Source: Chrysopilus asiliformis
Taxonomy: Eukaryota > Arthropoda > Insecta > Diptera > Rhagionidae
Assembly: GCA_964034945.1 (NCBI GenBank)
Contig: OZ035961.1
Location: 64,524,244-64,588,243 of the forward strand
Length of the DNA stretch: 64,000 nt
Reading direction: 5' to 3'
Position numbers and translations under genes: made by a program. The notes beneath the pieces were generated by a model. That model did no database searches. It was not told the origin of the DNA and saw only the letters and a program-made list of their open reading frames with translations. This document shows positions 31,336 to 43,380 of the stretch, one piece after another. The number at the start of each line of letters is the position of its first letter. The first letter of the stretch is position 1.

Positions 31336-33116
31336 ATGTTAGTAAAAACATTAGCAAACTTCGAGAAAAATTTAGAGGCAAGAGAAATATGTATCGTGAT
31401 ATCCCCATTTCAACCATATCTTCAGTAAACGACAACCGTCCTTACGCTGAAATCGAAATTGGAAATAAGAAAATAAAAGGCATCTTAGATAGTGGCGCCT
31501 CAATTAGCTGCTTGGGAAAAGATGCCAACATAATTTTGAAAGAGTTGGGAGCAACCATACAGGAATTGAAGTCCACTGTCAGGACTGCGGATGGTCAGAG
31601 ACAGCAGATAATAGGAAAGGTTTTGTTGCCAGTGACCTATAATAGCGAGACGCAAAACCTCCTGTTATATGTTGTCCCTGGCTTATCTCAGTTTTTGTAC
31701 TTAGCCGTAGATTTCTGGAGATTATTTAGGATTGCTCCGGACATAATTGCGGAAATAAACCCAAGTGTGGAAAATGAATCTCCTTTTTCAAACATGCATG
31801 AACTGAACGAACAACAGAGCGAGCAGTTACAATCGGTCATTGATCAGTTTCCCTCCTTCGCGAAATATGGATTGGGAAAAACACATTTAGAACAACATAT
31901 CATTGAGGTAGGCGATGCAACCCCAATAAAGCAACGGCACTTTCCAGTATTTCCATCGGTTCAAGACCTGATATATGGGGAATTGGACCGGATGCTCGGA
32001 CTTGGTGTCATCGAGGAGAGCTCGAGTGCATGGAGTTCTCCGGTCGTATTGGTCCGCAAACCCGGAAAAAACAGATTATGTCTGGACTCGCGGAAGTTGA
32101 ACGAGGTCACCAAGAAAGATGCATTCCCCCTTCCTCATATTGAAGGTATGCTAAGTCGCCTCGAGGACACCCATTACATCAGTAGTGTGGACCTCAAGGA
32201 CGCCTTTTGGCAGATACCGCTGGAGAAACAGTCGCGAGAATACACAGCCTTTGCGGTGCCTGGGCGGCCACTCTACCAATACACGGTCATGCCGTTTGGC
32301 CTCTCAAATTCAGCGCAAAGACTGTGTAGACTTATGGAAAAGGTTATACCGTTTCGCTTACGAAGGTGGGTATTCGTTTACCTGGATGACCTCCTGATCG
32401 TTGCTCAAACTTTCCCTCAAATGATCGAACTTCTTCAAGAAGTATCCGAACTTCTTGACAAGGCTGGTCTTACCGTAAATTTGGACAAGTCTAGGTTTTG
32501 TTATAAAGAATTGAAATACCTGGGATATATCGTGGGAGGGGGTTGCTTAAAAACAGACGCAGATAAGGTCAAAGCAATAATGGAGTTTCCGATACCCTCG
32601 TCTCCTAAACAGACTCGACGTTTTCGTGGTATGTGCGGGTGGTATCGGCGCTTTATAAAAAATTTCTCTGCTGTATCTGGTCCAATATCCGATGCTCTGA
32701 AAAAGGGAAAGAAATTTCAATTTTCCGACGAAGCTAAGGAGGCATTCGAAATCTTGAAATAAGCTTTGTGTACGGCTCCAGTGCTAGGCCATCCTGACTT
32801 TTCCAAGGAGTTCGTAATTCAGTGCGACGCTTCGACAGTGGGTGTAGGAGGTGTTCTGCTTCAGCACGATGAGGAGGGGTGTGAGAAACCCATCGCCTAC
32901 GTCTCTCAGAAGTTGAACGCTGCACAGAAAAATTATACGGTCACGGAGCTGGAATGTCTCGCTGCCATCGTTTGCGTAAAAAAATTCAGGCCATACGTCG
33001 AAGGTATGCCCTTTAAGGTGATTACTGACCATGCCAGCCTGAGGTGGCTCATGGGTCAGAAGGATTGGAACTCCAAGCGTTCGATTTTAAGATTAAACAT
33101 AGAAAAGGGAGCCTGA
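31336..33116 (+). pseudogene. pol: Gypsy pol: protease, reverse transcriptase, RNase H
   Basis: The first ATG is at 31389. The aspartic protease shows GILDSGASISCLG (near 31480). The reverse transcriptase has LDSRKLNEVTKKDAFPLP, SVDLKDAFWQIPL, MPFGLSNSAQ and the catalytic FVYLDDLLIV (near 32380). RNase H follows with QCDASTVGVGGVLLQ and TVTELECLAAIV. An in-frame TAA at 32760-32762 splits RT and RNase H, and the frame is lost near 33045 in the ITDHASLRWL region. Gene order PR-RT-RH-IN is Ty3/gypsy. Gag lies 12 kb upstream beyond an insertion. Confidence 0.92.
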
Positions 33117-34429
33117 ATACTGTTCCAGACGCTTTATCCAGGACTTACATTGAAACGATAGAACCAGAATTCGGTCCGATGCAAGAGATAAATCTTGAAG
33201 CTGCGGAATTTAAATCGCCAGAATATACGGCAATAATACAGACAATCAACAACGACAAAGAAAAATTTCCAGACTTACAAGTCTCAGACGGATTCGTTTA
33301 TAAGCATCTGGGATTTTATTTAGGTGATCCAGTCCAAGACGATGCTACTTGGAAGCTTTGGATACCGACAGGTTTGACGGAATCGCTTATCTCGACGGCC
33401 CATGATCTACCGCAGGCTGGCCATGGTGGAATCGGTAAAACCCTGGCACGTCTTCGAGTAAAATATTATTGGCCCAACATGGCAAGCGAGGTGAGGAAAT
33501 ATATCAGCGAATGTGTAGTGTGCAAAGAGTCGAAGGCGCCAAACCAGCTTATGAGGCCGCCAAATTATATATTTTCAGTACCCGAACGACCTTGGCAGAA
33601 GATTTATGTGGACATTCTTGGACCCTATCCTAGATCCAGGAAAGGCAATACATCCCTGTTCATCGTGCTGGATTAGTTCACGAAGTTTCCGCTGTTAAAA
33701 CCAATGCACAAGGCGACCGCTATTGGCATAACGAATTTCCGTGAGAACGAAGTTTTTCACATCTTTGGGGTGCCTCAGCAAATACACTCCGACAACGGTC
33801 GACAGTTTGTTTCTCGTGAATTTGGTTTACTTCTAGAACGATATGGCATAAAACACACAAAAACCGCGATTTATGCACCCTCATCGAACGCGTCAGAGCG
33901 CGTAAATCGCTCAATTCTTGCCGGCATTCGAAGCTTTGTCAAAAAGGATCACAGGACATGAGATTTTTACCTCGGCGAAATTATGAGCTCATTACGAAGT
34001 TCAATGCATTCAGCCCTTGGGATTTCTCCGTTTGAAGCGCTATTTGGCACCAAAATGATAACTCATGCATCCGAGTATGAGCTATTAAAACGGTCACAAG
34101 CATTGAGCGATGGGGAAATTCAAACTATGCCGCTCAGTGTTAAACAGCAACTTCGAAGAGAAGATATTAAACAAAGTCTTCGAAAAGCTTACGACCGAAG
34201 CGCCCATACTTATAACTTGAGGTCGCGATATGTGGAGTACCATCCTGGTCAGCAGGTGTTTCGACGCAATTTTGTCCAATCAGATGCGGCGAAAGGATTT
34301 TCAGCGAAAATGGCAAAGAAGTTTTTGCGAAGTAAAGTGGTCCGAAAAATCTCTAAAAATATGTATGAGATAGCGGATATGGACGGTAAAGTGGTTGGCA
34401 TATATCACGCGAAGGATATACGAACATGA
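33044..34429 (+). pseudogene. pol: Gypsy pol: integrase
   Basis: After the frameshift the tether DFKIKHRKGSLNTVPDALSR leads into integrase. The zinc finger is H-x-H...C-x2-C (HDLPQAGHGGIGK ... ISECVVCKES). The catalytic core shows YVDILGPYP, HSDNGRQFVS and ASERVNRSIL, so the D-D-E residues are all visible. Two in-frame stops interrupt it, a TAG at 33674-33676 and a TGA at 33959-33961 at a probable Trp. The C-terminus (FRRNFVQSDAAKGFSAKMAKKF ends are chromatin/DNA-binding-like) stops at 34427-34429. No env follows. Confidence 0.9.
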
Positions 34430-35529
34430 CATAATTTGGTAGATGTTGAAGGTTGTTTTATTTCCAATGTTTAAGATAGTTAATGCCCGGCTTATCGAGA
34501 CTCTGATCTCAGCGTGGTCGTGCCCCACGTTTAATTGGCTACAAAGAAGAATTTTTGAGACACAAAAGAACTGATGCTAAGATACTTTCTGTCTAGCAAA
34601 ATTGAGTAAACGTGTAGGATTTAATTTTTTTTTTGATAGGTTATATTTTCACGTTATGACAGTTATATATTTTAATATGTTTAGTCTTTGTTTAATTTTT
34701 ACAAATTTTTTTAGTAACGTAGGAAACAAACTGCATTACAAATACCAACACAGCCGTAATTATGTGATGTTAAAGATTTTTCAAAACCAATCCTTTATCA
34801 GGTGCTACAATGATTGTTTTTGCCCTGTTGTATGGCTTAAGGAGGATCAAACAAATTTTAATTTGTTTTCCAAAATATTTATTGTGTTTTTTTTCCTCAC
34901 TTTTAATAACCCGACACTCCTCTATAATCTAGAAAATTCTAACTAAACCGCTCTGATTTACTGCATCATTACAAAGAATCATCTAAAACAATAGTCAATA
35001 ATGAATAACGAAAATTCCAAAAATTCGTCAGCCATCGATTTCTTTTTCAGTTAGCTTTCAGCCATATGTGCGGTGCTAGAAGCACTTTGTTGGTCCTTTG
35101 TTCAAGGCCATACAAAAATTAAGTGAAATTTATAAAGGAAATCGCGACAAAGTTAAGTCTTGATAAAATAAAGTTACGATAAAAGGTTAGCATAATTAGA
35201 AAAAGGTAAAAACCAAATGAATTTATAGTTGCAATTTAAAAAGAAACGCGTTTTTTTATTAGTGCTTGAGCTAACCTGGTTAAAATATTACATAACGAAG
35301 TTGTTGGCTGATGAAAGCTTGATCACAAAAAGAATACTGGCAAATACCAGGTAAAATTTTGGGTTATTCTTTGTAATGTTCAAGAAGTTAATGTGTGAAA
35401 ATTTCAGTGCGAAAATTTCTTTTTGCCGCAGCCGTCGTAAGAGGAGCTTCTGCAACATTGTTGCGTAGTGGGTTTTGAATCCCAGCATAGTAGCTGAAAC
35501 ATTTTGAATTTGAGACTCAAATTCTCAAA
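34430..35529 (+). other. Gypsy 3' untranslated region
   Basis: About 1.1 kb lies between the integrase stop and the recognisable 3' LTR. I see no env-like frame with a signal peptide or membrane anchor. The polypurine tract and exact LTR start could not be placed, because the 5' LTR copy is truncated before that point. Confidence 0.55.
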
Positions 35530-36879
35530 AATAAAAAAGATAAAAGAGCATACAGCAATTCCGTCGCATATTTCATAAGTGAAATTTGAAATTTCCGTGA
35601 TTTGCTTAACCCGACGCCACGTGGAGGGAAGCGCAACTTGTGGCGGCTGCCATTTTTTTTGGACATTCTTTTTTGGACATTTTTGTTGTTGGGATTTCTT
35701 TTCTGATCTCCTTTCGATTTTATTGTGGTGAAAAGGAGAAAAGAGGAGGCGAAAGCTCGGCATCAAGCATCACTTGCAACATCCAGGATTGAAACATCAC
35801 TCAACATAAATTTTATATTTTGTTAGTCGAGATTAGATTCTAAATATTGTAAAATCAGTTTCCTTTTTTTTGAGATTTTGAGGCAGCTAAAACTGGGCAA
35901 ACGACATAATATGGGAAGTATTGACTGGTGTTATTTTCCTATGAGCCAAATTTCTTACCGATTATTTGTATGAATTTTTAGCTACAGTTTCGATCGTCGA
36001 CTTCTTGTGCACAGGATCATCGAACGAGAAACAAACATAACCGTGAGTAATAAATTTAATTAATTTAATTTGAGAAAAAGTGCTGGCATAAAAGGAAAAT
36101 TCTACCTTCGTTAAATACATTGATAATTTCGTTTGTTCGCCTAAAAGTATGCAATAAAACAAAAATTTTTCGACAAGGCTTTTTGCACTAGATGGGTGCG
36201 AAAATAATTGTGATAATTTTTTTTGAAAGCTGCAAAGTTAAGATTTTAAGTCATTTATTTTATTGTGTTTAATTTTAAATCAAGATCGGTTTGGATATAT
36301 TTGTAGAGCAGTTTGTAGTAGAATTGTATACAGCGAAAAGCACCTATGAATAAATTTTCAAGTTTTGTTAAAGTTTTAGAATGAGAAACTCGGTTTTTAT
36401 TGAATGTGTTTTGTTTGAGGATCGTTTCGTTTTCAGACTCACTGCAGAGAATATGATTGATCGTTGCTGCTATATTCATTTGTAAAAATTATGTTTTGAT
36501 TCGCTTTGTGTGACATGGTGTGACATGACATTCGTTTCTTTGGCAAAATTCCTTTTCAATTAGTTTTCTTTTCGTATCCAACATTTTTCTTTTCTATCAT
36601 TTTATACCCGATTCGAACGATATGCATATGGACAACATCTACTGTTTCGTGAAAATTTGAAGATCCCCACGGCATGAAAAAAAGTTAACAAATCCTGAAT
36701 AATCCCGAGGCAAGAACCACCCCACCGGCGAGCGAAGGCCCGGCAAACAGCTAGCATGCCATAGCCGAGGGATAAAAGGAATCCGGCTCCGGGGCTACCA
36801 CAGCGTGCTGAGGTTAAGTATGTCCCGGAGTTGTTGTGCGCCTCCGATCCAAAAGAGTAGGGGGCTAGATGATTTAACA
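35530..36879 (+). repeat. Gypsy element 3' LTR
   Basis: It matches the 5' LTR (13788-15676) without its DINE insertion and ends gatgatttaACA. The start shown is only where the homology begins, and the real LTR may extend further left. It provides the empty site (ggacatttttgttgttggg at about 35674) that defines the DINE borders. The low divergence between LTRs indicates a fairly recent gypsy insertion despite its broken frames. Confidence 0.85.
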
Positions 36880-37672
36880 GAACTGCTGAAGCTAGTTCTA
36901 CAATGGAGGGATCTCGTAAAAACATTTTTCTAAACCAAGAGCTGGCCATAGTCAATAAGTATATATTTTTATGTAATAGCAGTAAAAGAAATTCAAGTTT
37001 GTTGAATTATTACAAAAAAAGAGAGCGCATCATATGAAGAACTTATTATTGTTAAAAAGAATACATGCAGCATTATTATCAACAATATTAAGTTGAAGAA
37101 TGCTTCCGAAATGTTGGACGCAGGTAAATTTTACTATTATGTAATATAATAGTATTACGGATGAGCTACATTTGACGAAAAGTATGAGTGAGTTTAAAAA
37201 TAAAAGTAAAAGATTTTTTGAGCTACCAAGACCACCTGAATAGTTTTTCTATCAACTTCTGCTTCTTCCTGCTACCACTTCAGCGATTACGTTTCATTTC
37301 AGTTTCATTTCAGTTCGTTCCGTTTTATACTTTATATTAATTAAAGTTCCTACGCCAAGTATTCCTCACCATTTAGTTGAACTTTTTTTTTCCCCCCCTT
37401 ATTATTATATCCGTTCAAATTGGGGTGACATCGAGCAAATTAAACTTAATATTTAATATAATTAAGTAAGTTAGTGATTAAATACAAATATTTAAATACC
37501 AAAGAAGTCTATGGTGACAGATCCATATGGATCATTTATATTATTGAATTAGTTAATAAGAAAACTGTAACCTTTATATAAGGCAACATGCCTTTTGGTT
37601 AGTAACAATAAACAAATAAATAAAAATAAATAAATAATAAATAAATTTGACATTTTTAATAATTTATTATTT
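36880..37672. other. Unassigned flank upstream of Harbinger transposase
   Basis: This is sequence 3' of the gypsy element. A frame near 36895-36950 reads short peptide without family motifs. 37610-37650 is an (AATAAAT)n run, perhaps the tail of a CR1-like LINE. The Harbinger transposase 5' region may begin here, but no terminus was found. Confidence 0.35.
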
Positions 37673-37674
37673 TT

Positions 37675-38030
37675 AGAAGCGTTCGAAATGTTTTTGGGAA
37701 CATGATGTCCCCAATAATAGCGATGAATTTTTTAGAGAAAATTTTAGAATGAGTAGGAAATCATTTGATATTTTATGCTCGAAATTAGGAAATCTTTCGA
37801 GAACAAATACAGCGTTTAGAAAATGTATTGATCTGCGTAAACGAGTTGCGATTGCCTTATACGCCCTGGGCTCATCAGCAGAATACAGAACAGTGGCAAA
37901 TATATTTGGGGTAAGAAAATCAACTGTTTGTAAAATTGTACTTGAATTCTGCAATGAAGTGTGGACGGTAATGCGGCCACAATATTTTAATACATTTCCT
38001 TTGAATAAAGAAAAAAGCAAGGTGTCTGTC
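37675..38030 (+). pseudogene. HARBI1-like PIF/Harbinger transposase, N-terminal part
   Basis: The frame reads FRENFRMSRKSFDILCSKLG, then RVAIALYALGSSAEYRTVAN and FGVRKSTVCKIVLEFC, the helix-turn-helix region that precedes the DDE nuclease in HARBI1-type proteins. It ends abruptly after NTFPLNKEK near 38022 where unrelated repeat sequence begins. The nuclease part resumes at about 39540, so ~1.5 kb has been inserted. Confidence 0.85.
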
Positions 38031-39540
38031 TCGTAGAGACGGCCAGAAGACGTGGATCCGCCGACAACGATCGCCAATAGATATTTAAGTAAGAAATTTT
38101 AGTGAAAAGGAAATTAAGGAAACAAATTTTTATTTAAAACATAACAAAAGCTATAATTGCCAATCTGGCAATCTGGCAATTATTAAAAATCCGTATGGTG
38201 ATTTAAGTGAATGGCGAACGGTTGTATCAAAATTCCAGTTTGAAGTCAAACTTTCTAATTAGATTTTTTTAGAATTTTTTTCAATCGGATCTTGATGTAT
38301 GGGAGTTTTATGTAGAATAGTATCCTAAATAATTTTTGTTCGTCCACTTTTTTGATAAGATGCACCGTTTTTGAGATATTCGGTTTCATAATTTTATAAT
38401 ATAATAATTTTATTTATAATAATAATTTTATTTATAAGTAATTGGTTTATGATAAGAGAAGTGTGAAATAAATATCATACATACGGTGTTCAAAACGCTC
38501 CCATTTCTAGTCTTTCGTTAAAATTAGTTATATATATAATGACGAAGGTTTTACATAAATTTACTACTATTTCATCGATTCTACTACTATTTTTCGGCCG
38601 ATTTACTACGATTTCGAAGATCAAAAATCTCACAACCCTCAACACAACTATAATGCTGGGAGCGAAATATCGTTCTCTCATTAGTAAAATGCATACTTAT
38701 TTATGTGTGTGCATCATACCCAACAGCCATCGTTCGAGGCTTTTATTCATTTTTATGCGAGACCCACAAACCGTTTTGAACAAGAAGCGAAAACTTAAAT
38801 AGAAATCATTTTCGTTCCCAAGAACGAGAGTCGGAAACCACAGCAAACGCTTTTGCCGTTAAGAGCGAAAAGAACGAAATAACATGACATTCAATCAAAG
38901 AACTGTATAACATAGAACAACTGTCACCATACAAACCTCTGCTGAAAAATGGTCCCAAAAGTATTTCCCTCTTTATCGTACTTGAACGCATTCACTGAAC
39001 TGTATAAGGTCGCGAAATTCAAATTTCGTTTGCCGCGAAATTCAAATTTCACAAGTTTGAGAGTAACTTTAGGCGTCAAAAACGAACTTTAGGCGCCAAC
39101 ACCATTCCGAAAGTCTATTTTCCTTTGACAGCTCACGGTTTAAACGAGACGGCTATATTTATTTTCATACGGTTATCTTGCTCTTACTTGAGTCGTTTTG
39201 ATACACAACTGTATTGAAATGGGACTGTTTGAGACAGCAGATCGAGCGATCTAGTATAGTATCTATGCATTCAATACATCAAATTCAATACACACAAAGG
39301 AGGAGCATAAAAAGAGTATAAATGTGAAATCTGTACTACAAGCAGCAAATACAGCATAACAGCGGCAGTAAAATTTTAGATTTTGATTCTTAAAAAGATA
39401 ATTGAACATAGTTTAAGATAACAAAATACCTTAAACAATGCTTTAATGTAGGCCGGATCTTATAGCACAGTTTCTGTTCGGATGTCACCACAAACTATCG
39501 AGTATCATTGATTGCAAATTTGTTATCATGGCAGCAAGCC
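38031..39540. other. Insertion splitting the Harbinger transposase
   Basis: The first part (38030-38385) is the inverted paralog of 826-1030: a dispersed repeat joined to the 3' half of a DINE-like element (38140-38385, minus strand). The remainder is unassigned. Near 39310 gagtataaatgtgaaatctg resembles a TATA-plus-start core of an LTR or promoter, but no LTR ends were found. Confidence 0.55.
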
Positions 39541-40310
39541 GATTTTCTAATTTGTACTATAAGAAAAATTTAAATTGTTTACTATTGGCTGTTTTATATA
39601 CCCCAGATGGATGTCATATTGAGGTAAAACCACCTGTAGGAGACGCTTCGGACTACTACAACTAGGATGGTTGGTTTTCTACTGTTCTACTAGCTCTAGT
39701 CGATTACAGATGTGTACTTCTTGAAATTACAATGGGCTTTTTGATTTAGAAACACAATTTTTCCCTTTAATCAGATACAGGTTTTTGTACATAAATATTG
39801 GATCACCTGAACACTGCAATGATTCTTTCATTTATGAAACATCATTGTTAAAAAAGAAATTGGAAAACCTATTATGAAAGATATGGCAAAAAATATAAGT
39901 GGAGTAAACGTTCCAGTGTTTATAATCGTAGACTCTGCATTTCGATTTTCTGTAGAGTTAATGAAGCCTTACCCTTTTAATGTGGAAGCGAGTGAACATG
40001 AAAAAATTTCAATTATTTGTTATCCAAATGTAGAAGGGTTGTAGAAAATGCTTTTGGGCATCCAAAAGCCCGATTGCGGCGTATAGGAAAGAGTATTGAC
40101 AACAATGTGGACAATGCATCTGCAATTGTCAAATTTTTTGAACGCCCATAACGACAAAATAAATAACCAATGGATTGAGCAGTTTAGAGACCATGAAAAT
40201 TCTGAGTGACTTGAGCAACCACAACCTGAGGATATTTTGTTCGATTGTGATCGGACAGGGGAAATAATTCGAAAAGCACTTGCTCAGTATAGCAGTAAGT
40301 AAAACACTAA
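39541..40310 (+). pseudogene. HARBI1-like transposase, catalytic part
   Basis: PDGCHIEVKPPVGDASDYYN (near 39606) carries the first catalytic Asp, with NDSFIYETSLLKKKLEN and VFIIVDSAFRFSVELMKPYP supplying the second and third acidic positions in the usual spacing. The end reads WIEQFRDHENSE ... LALAQYS-like. At least three stops and two frame changes break it (for example the TAG after DYYN). In the family this DDE nuclease cuts at TWA sites. Confidence 0.82.
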
Positions 40311-40323
40311 AATTTCTTATTTT

Positions 40324-40720
40324 TTAGTTGTTTTTATTGCTACAGAAAAAATTTAGTATTTTATTTTGAAATTCATCGTTTTTTTCCACAAATTTTTCTA
40401 AAATCTCTGTCTGGTTTTCTTCACTTTCCAATATCCTGGTCTCCAATTTAATTATTTGATCATCAACTTCTTTTACTCTTTCAATTTCAGCTTCCATTTT
40501 CTTATTTGTTTCCTTAAATTCTTTTAGAATTGCTCGCTGAAAACTATTCATTTTTGTATGTATTTCTTTTTCAGGTACTTCCATTGAATCCTCACATGTC
40601 GGTGTTGATGTCAGCGGTCTGGTCACTCAACTAGTCGAGGCAGAATTTTTTGATGAAAATGTCATATCCAAACTTGACTCCATCTCACACATAGCCATGG
40701 ATGAGGAAAATGGATCCAAT
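40324..40720 (-). pseudogene. Harbinger partner protein, coiled-coil C-terminus
   Basis: On the minus strand a 100-codon frame (MTRPLTSTPTCEDSMEVPEK ...) continues a broken upstream frame (MAMCEMESSLDMTF..., with a stop). The residues ILKEFKETNKKMEAEIERVK and ILESEENQTEILEKF are strongly helical and heptad-like. It is convergent with the transposase, as the Myb/MADF-like partner ORF is in PIF/Harbinger elements. The DNA-binding domain is not present. Confidence 0.6.
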
Positions 40721-40793
40721 TCCTGAAATTTCTCTGTAAATAAGTAAATATATGTATTAAATCATATCATATCATATCATACTAATATATAAA

Positions 40794-42638
40794 CATAACA
40801 AAAGCTATAATTGCCAATCTGGCAATCATTGGAGACCCGTATGGTGATATTCGTATCCAAAATTCGAACAGTTGTACCAAAATTCCACTTTGAAGTCAAA
40901 CTTTCCAATAAGATTTTTTAAAATTTATTCCAATCGGATTTTAATGTATGGGAACTTTATGTAGAATCATATCCTAAATCACTTTTGTTCTTGGACTTTT
41001 TTGATAAGATGCATCGTTTTTGAGATATTCGCAAAAAACGTTTTCGTTCGTATGGGGGGTACCATTTAATGGTACATTTTTGCCCATTAACGAACTTAGC
41101 CTCGCATTTTACGAAAAACGGATCTGCGCAAAATTTCAAGTCTGTAGCTCGATCCGTGCGCCCCCAATCCGCGCCACAGGCGGACAGACGGACGGACGGA
41201 TATGCAAAAAATAATTATTTTTATCATTCTAAACAGACTGGTGTAAGTCATTTTTGTGTGTGATGACGGGATCTTGGCGTTACAAACGGTAAGGCAAAGT
41301 TAATATACCCTTTGGTTTCACCATCTATATATATAAAAATGAATCGTGGTCCGCTTGACTATCCATAACTCGGCTGAATATAATCCGATTTGCATGGGGT
41401 TTTTTTTTGTTGGATTCGTATTGCAACAGGTAAAAACACAACGGAGTCGAAAATTGGAAATTTCTACCGGAAAAGTTGGAAAATCTTGGAAAACCGAAAT
41501 TGCATACTTTCAGGGGAGCGGTTTTCTGGTTCAATGCACAGTTTTCGAGAAAATAAAGAAAAAGTATTCAATTTGTATCGGGGAGGGGAAAGAGGTAGTC
41601 TAACTAAATTTTGATGTATAGATAAGTTATGTAAAATCATATGCAAAAGACATTTTAGCTTTATAAATTTTTCAATGCGATTCACCTTTTTTGAGAAAAT
41701 TGCGAAAAAAGTCTCATTTATATGGAGAAGGGAATGGTCCGATTTTGCCAGTTCAAGAACTTAGCATTGCCATTTACGAGAAACGTAACTGTAAATATTT
41801 CAAATCTCTCGCTCAATCCTTCCGAAAGTTATGATATTCACGGATATATAGACGGACAGACGACAGATAGACAGACGGTCGGACATGCTAAAATCGAAAT
41901 CTTTTGTCATCCCAAACACCCTGGTGTAGTTAATTTTTGTGTCCAGCGATTGGTTTGATACGTTACAACTAAATCTAATATACTTCAATATGATTCTCAT
42001 ATAGTGTGGAAGTCCCCAATCTGGAGTGCAGCAACAAACTTATTGGGGTGCGGAAGCGTTTTTTTTTTATTTGTGAGATAGAGTACCGTATAAACTCAAG
42101 AACTACTGCACCAACATAGACTATGTATCATGACCACGGTTTATAGTTAGGTGTGGTCGCGGTATCGGCTCTCCTTTCACCCCCTCGCCTGTTATCTTCT
42201 GAACCACTGAAGGGATTTGAATACGGTTTTCAGTGTTGGGCAGGTCAATCATAAAAGAAACGGATTTTTATACAATTTTTAGTGTTGGATAGGTTATCTG
42301 TCAGGGTAAATTTTCGACCAATCCCCTTCTCAGCTATCTCTGAAACTATTTTATGGTTGTTCAACATATGTTACAACATAAATGCAAAAATCTTAAGTAT
42401 TAGGCGATAAGGGAATTCGCTCTATTCCCTTTCTCCCAAGCAGATGGAGAAAATATTTGCAATTTTCTTGAAAACAGTACGTCAAACCAAAAAAATTATG
42501 AACAAAAATTGTTTGAAATATAATTACTGCATAATTTTTCTATACATCAAAATGCTTTTGAAAAAAAAGGATTTTTTCATATTCAAAAATTTATTACTAC
42601 CCGGGCAACGCCGGGTTCTTTCAAGCTAGTACGGGTAT
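40794..42638 (-). mobile_element. DINE-1-like element split by a Helitron
   Basis: Minus-strand copy of the 13943-14478 family: CATAACAAAAGCTATAATTG, hairpin, gagacccgtatggtgatatt, the GGACAGACGG-type core (41181-41200), and ggtttcacca. The last nine bases (tacgggtat, 42630-42638) are separated from the rest by a 1.3-kb Helitron inserted between A and T. The element sits in an A run with three extra As, matching the T-run target seen in the other copies. Confidence 0.82.
41324..42629 (+). mobile_element. Non-autonomous Helitron, complete
   Basis: It starts TCTATATATATAAAAATG after an A and ends with the hairpin cccgggcaacgccgggtt, ctttcaagCTAG, before a T. The host DINE sequence is restored exactly when it is removed. 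The 3' half matches 9624-10314. No Rep or helicase is encoded. A (GACA)n run lies near 41850-41880. Confidence 0.85.
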
Positions 42639-42952
42639 AAAAATGAGTTGGTGTCTGTCTGTCTCTCTGTCTGCCTGTTCCTCTTTCACGCAAAAACGGC
42701 TGAACCGATTGACTTGAAATTTGGGATGAGTGTCTGTGGTAGTTCTGGTTCCAACATAGGCATACGAAAAAGAAACGCGAGGGGTGGGGGGAGTAAGGGG
42801 AGGGGGTAAAGTGATTTCGAAACTTAGATCTTCCTCTATGTTACCCTTTCACGGAGAAACTACCGAGCCGATTGGCCAGAAGTTTAGCTCCAACATAGAC
42901 CATAAAAAAAATTGAAAAAACTTAACCCGGCAACGACGGGTATGCAAGCTAG

Positions 42953-43372
42953 TAATAAATAAATTGAAGAAAACCGCTGTAAATTTGTTTTTACCGGGAT
43001 AAATTGTTTCCTCAATAAGATGTTCCACATTTTGATATCTCAAGGAGCCAATTATGGACTCTACTTCTTTATAGATAGGCCAGTCCGACAGCAAACCTCC
43101 TGAAGGCTCAATTTTTTTCTTTTCTTGCCTAAATGATGGTTTAAAATTAAATCACAAATTTTCACACAGAAGTAGTCGACTTCCCGATAAGGGTTGGTTA
43201 AATTATGTATTTTCACCCGAATTTCATCGGCGTTTTCAATTCATATTTTTCATTGTTTCTGCCATTTCCCTGTAAACATGGCTGTTTTTTCGTTGGCCAC
43301 GTTTTGGGTCCAAACTGTTTTTGCTTTATACTTCCTTTTTACAATTTTTCCTTTTTCCATTGCGTTTTGTTA
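42953..43372. other. Unassigned stretch
   Basis: No gene or terminus is recognised. This is the sequence into which the twin hAT elements inserted. Confidence 0.3.
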
Positions 43373-43380
43373 CTTATGAC

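Larger units (their letters stand above)
28258..31336. repeat. Repeated ~165-bp unit in direct and inverted copies
   Basis: A unit containing gcgaaactagcctctacgag, agcttggcc and gtcacaaaccgttgtttgg occurs at 28384-28570 (direct), 31026-31187 (direct, diverged), 31187-31336 (inverted, nearly identical to the first) and, weakly, at 28258-28320. The identical inverted pair (28422-28570 and 31187-31336) would be the TIR of a ~2.9-kb element ending TTAGCTTGGCC, inserted just before the gypsy protease. Element class is unknown. Confidence 0.65.
40780..42952 (+). mobile_element. Helitron interrupted by a DINE that holds a Helitron
   Basis: The 3' end is aacccggcaacgacgggt then gcaagCTAG at 42949-42952 with a following T. 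The 5' end is ctaatatata joined, across the insertion at 40794-42638, to aaaaatgagttggtgtctgt, which restores the TATATAAAAATGAG start. Only ~315 bp of its own sequence lie after the insertion. Exact 5' TC is not certain. Confidence 0.7.

Noticed and set aside
34430..35529. env gene of an errantivirus-type gypsy element
   Set aside because: No frame longer than ~120 codons, no signal peptide, cleavage site or membrane anchor. The element has only gag and pol.
39300..39370. Solo LTR or host promoter suggested by gagtataaatgtg and a downstream start-like context
   Set aside because: No TG..CA ends, target duplication or downstream gene were found.
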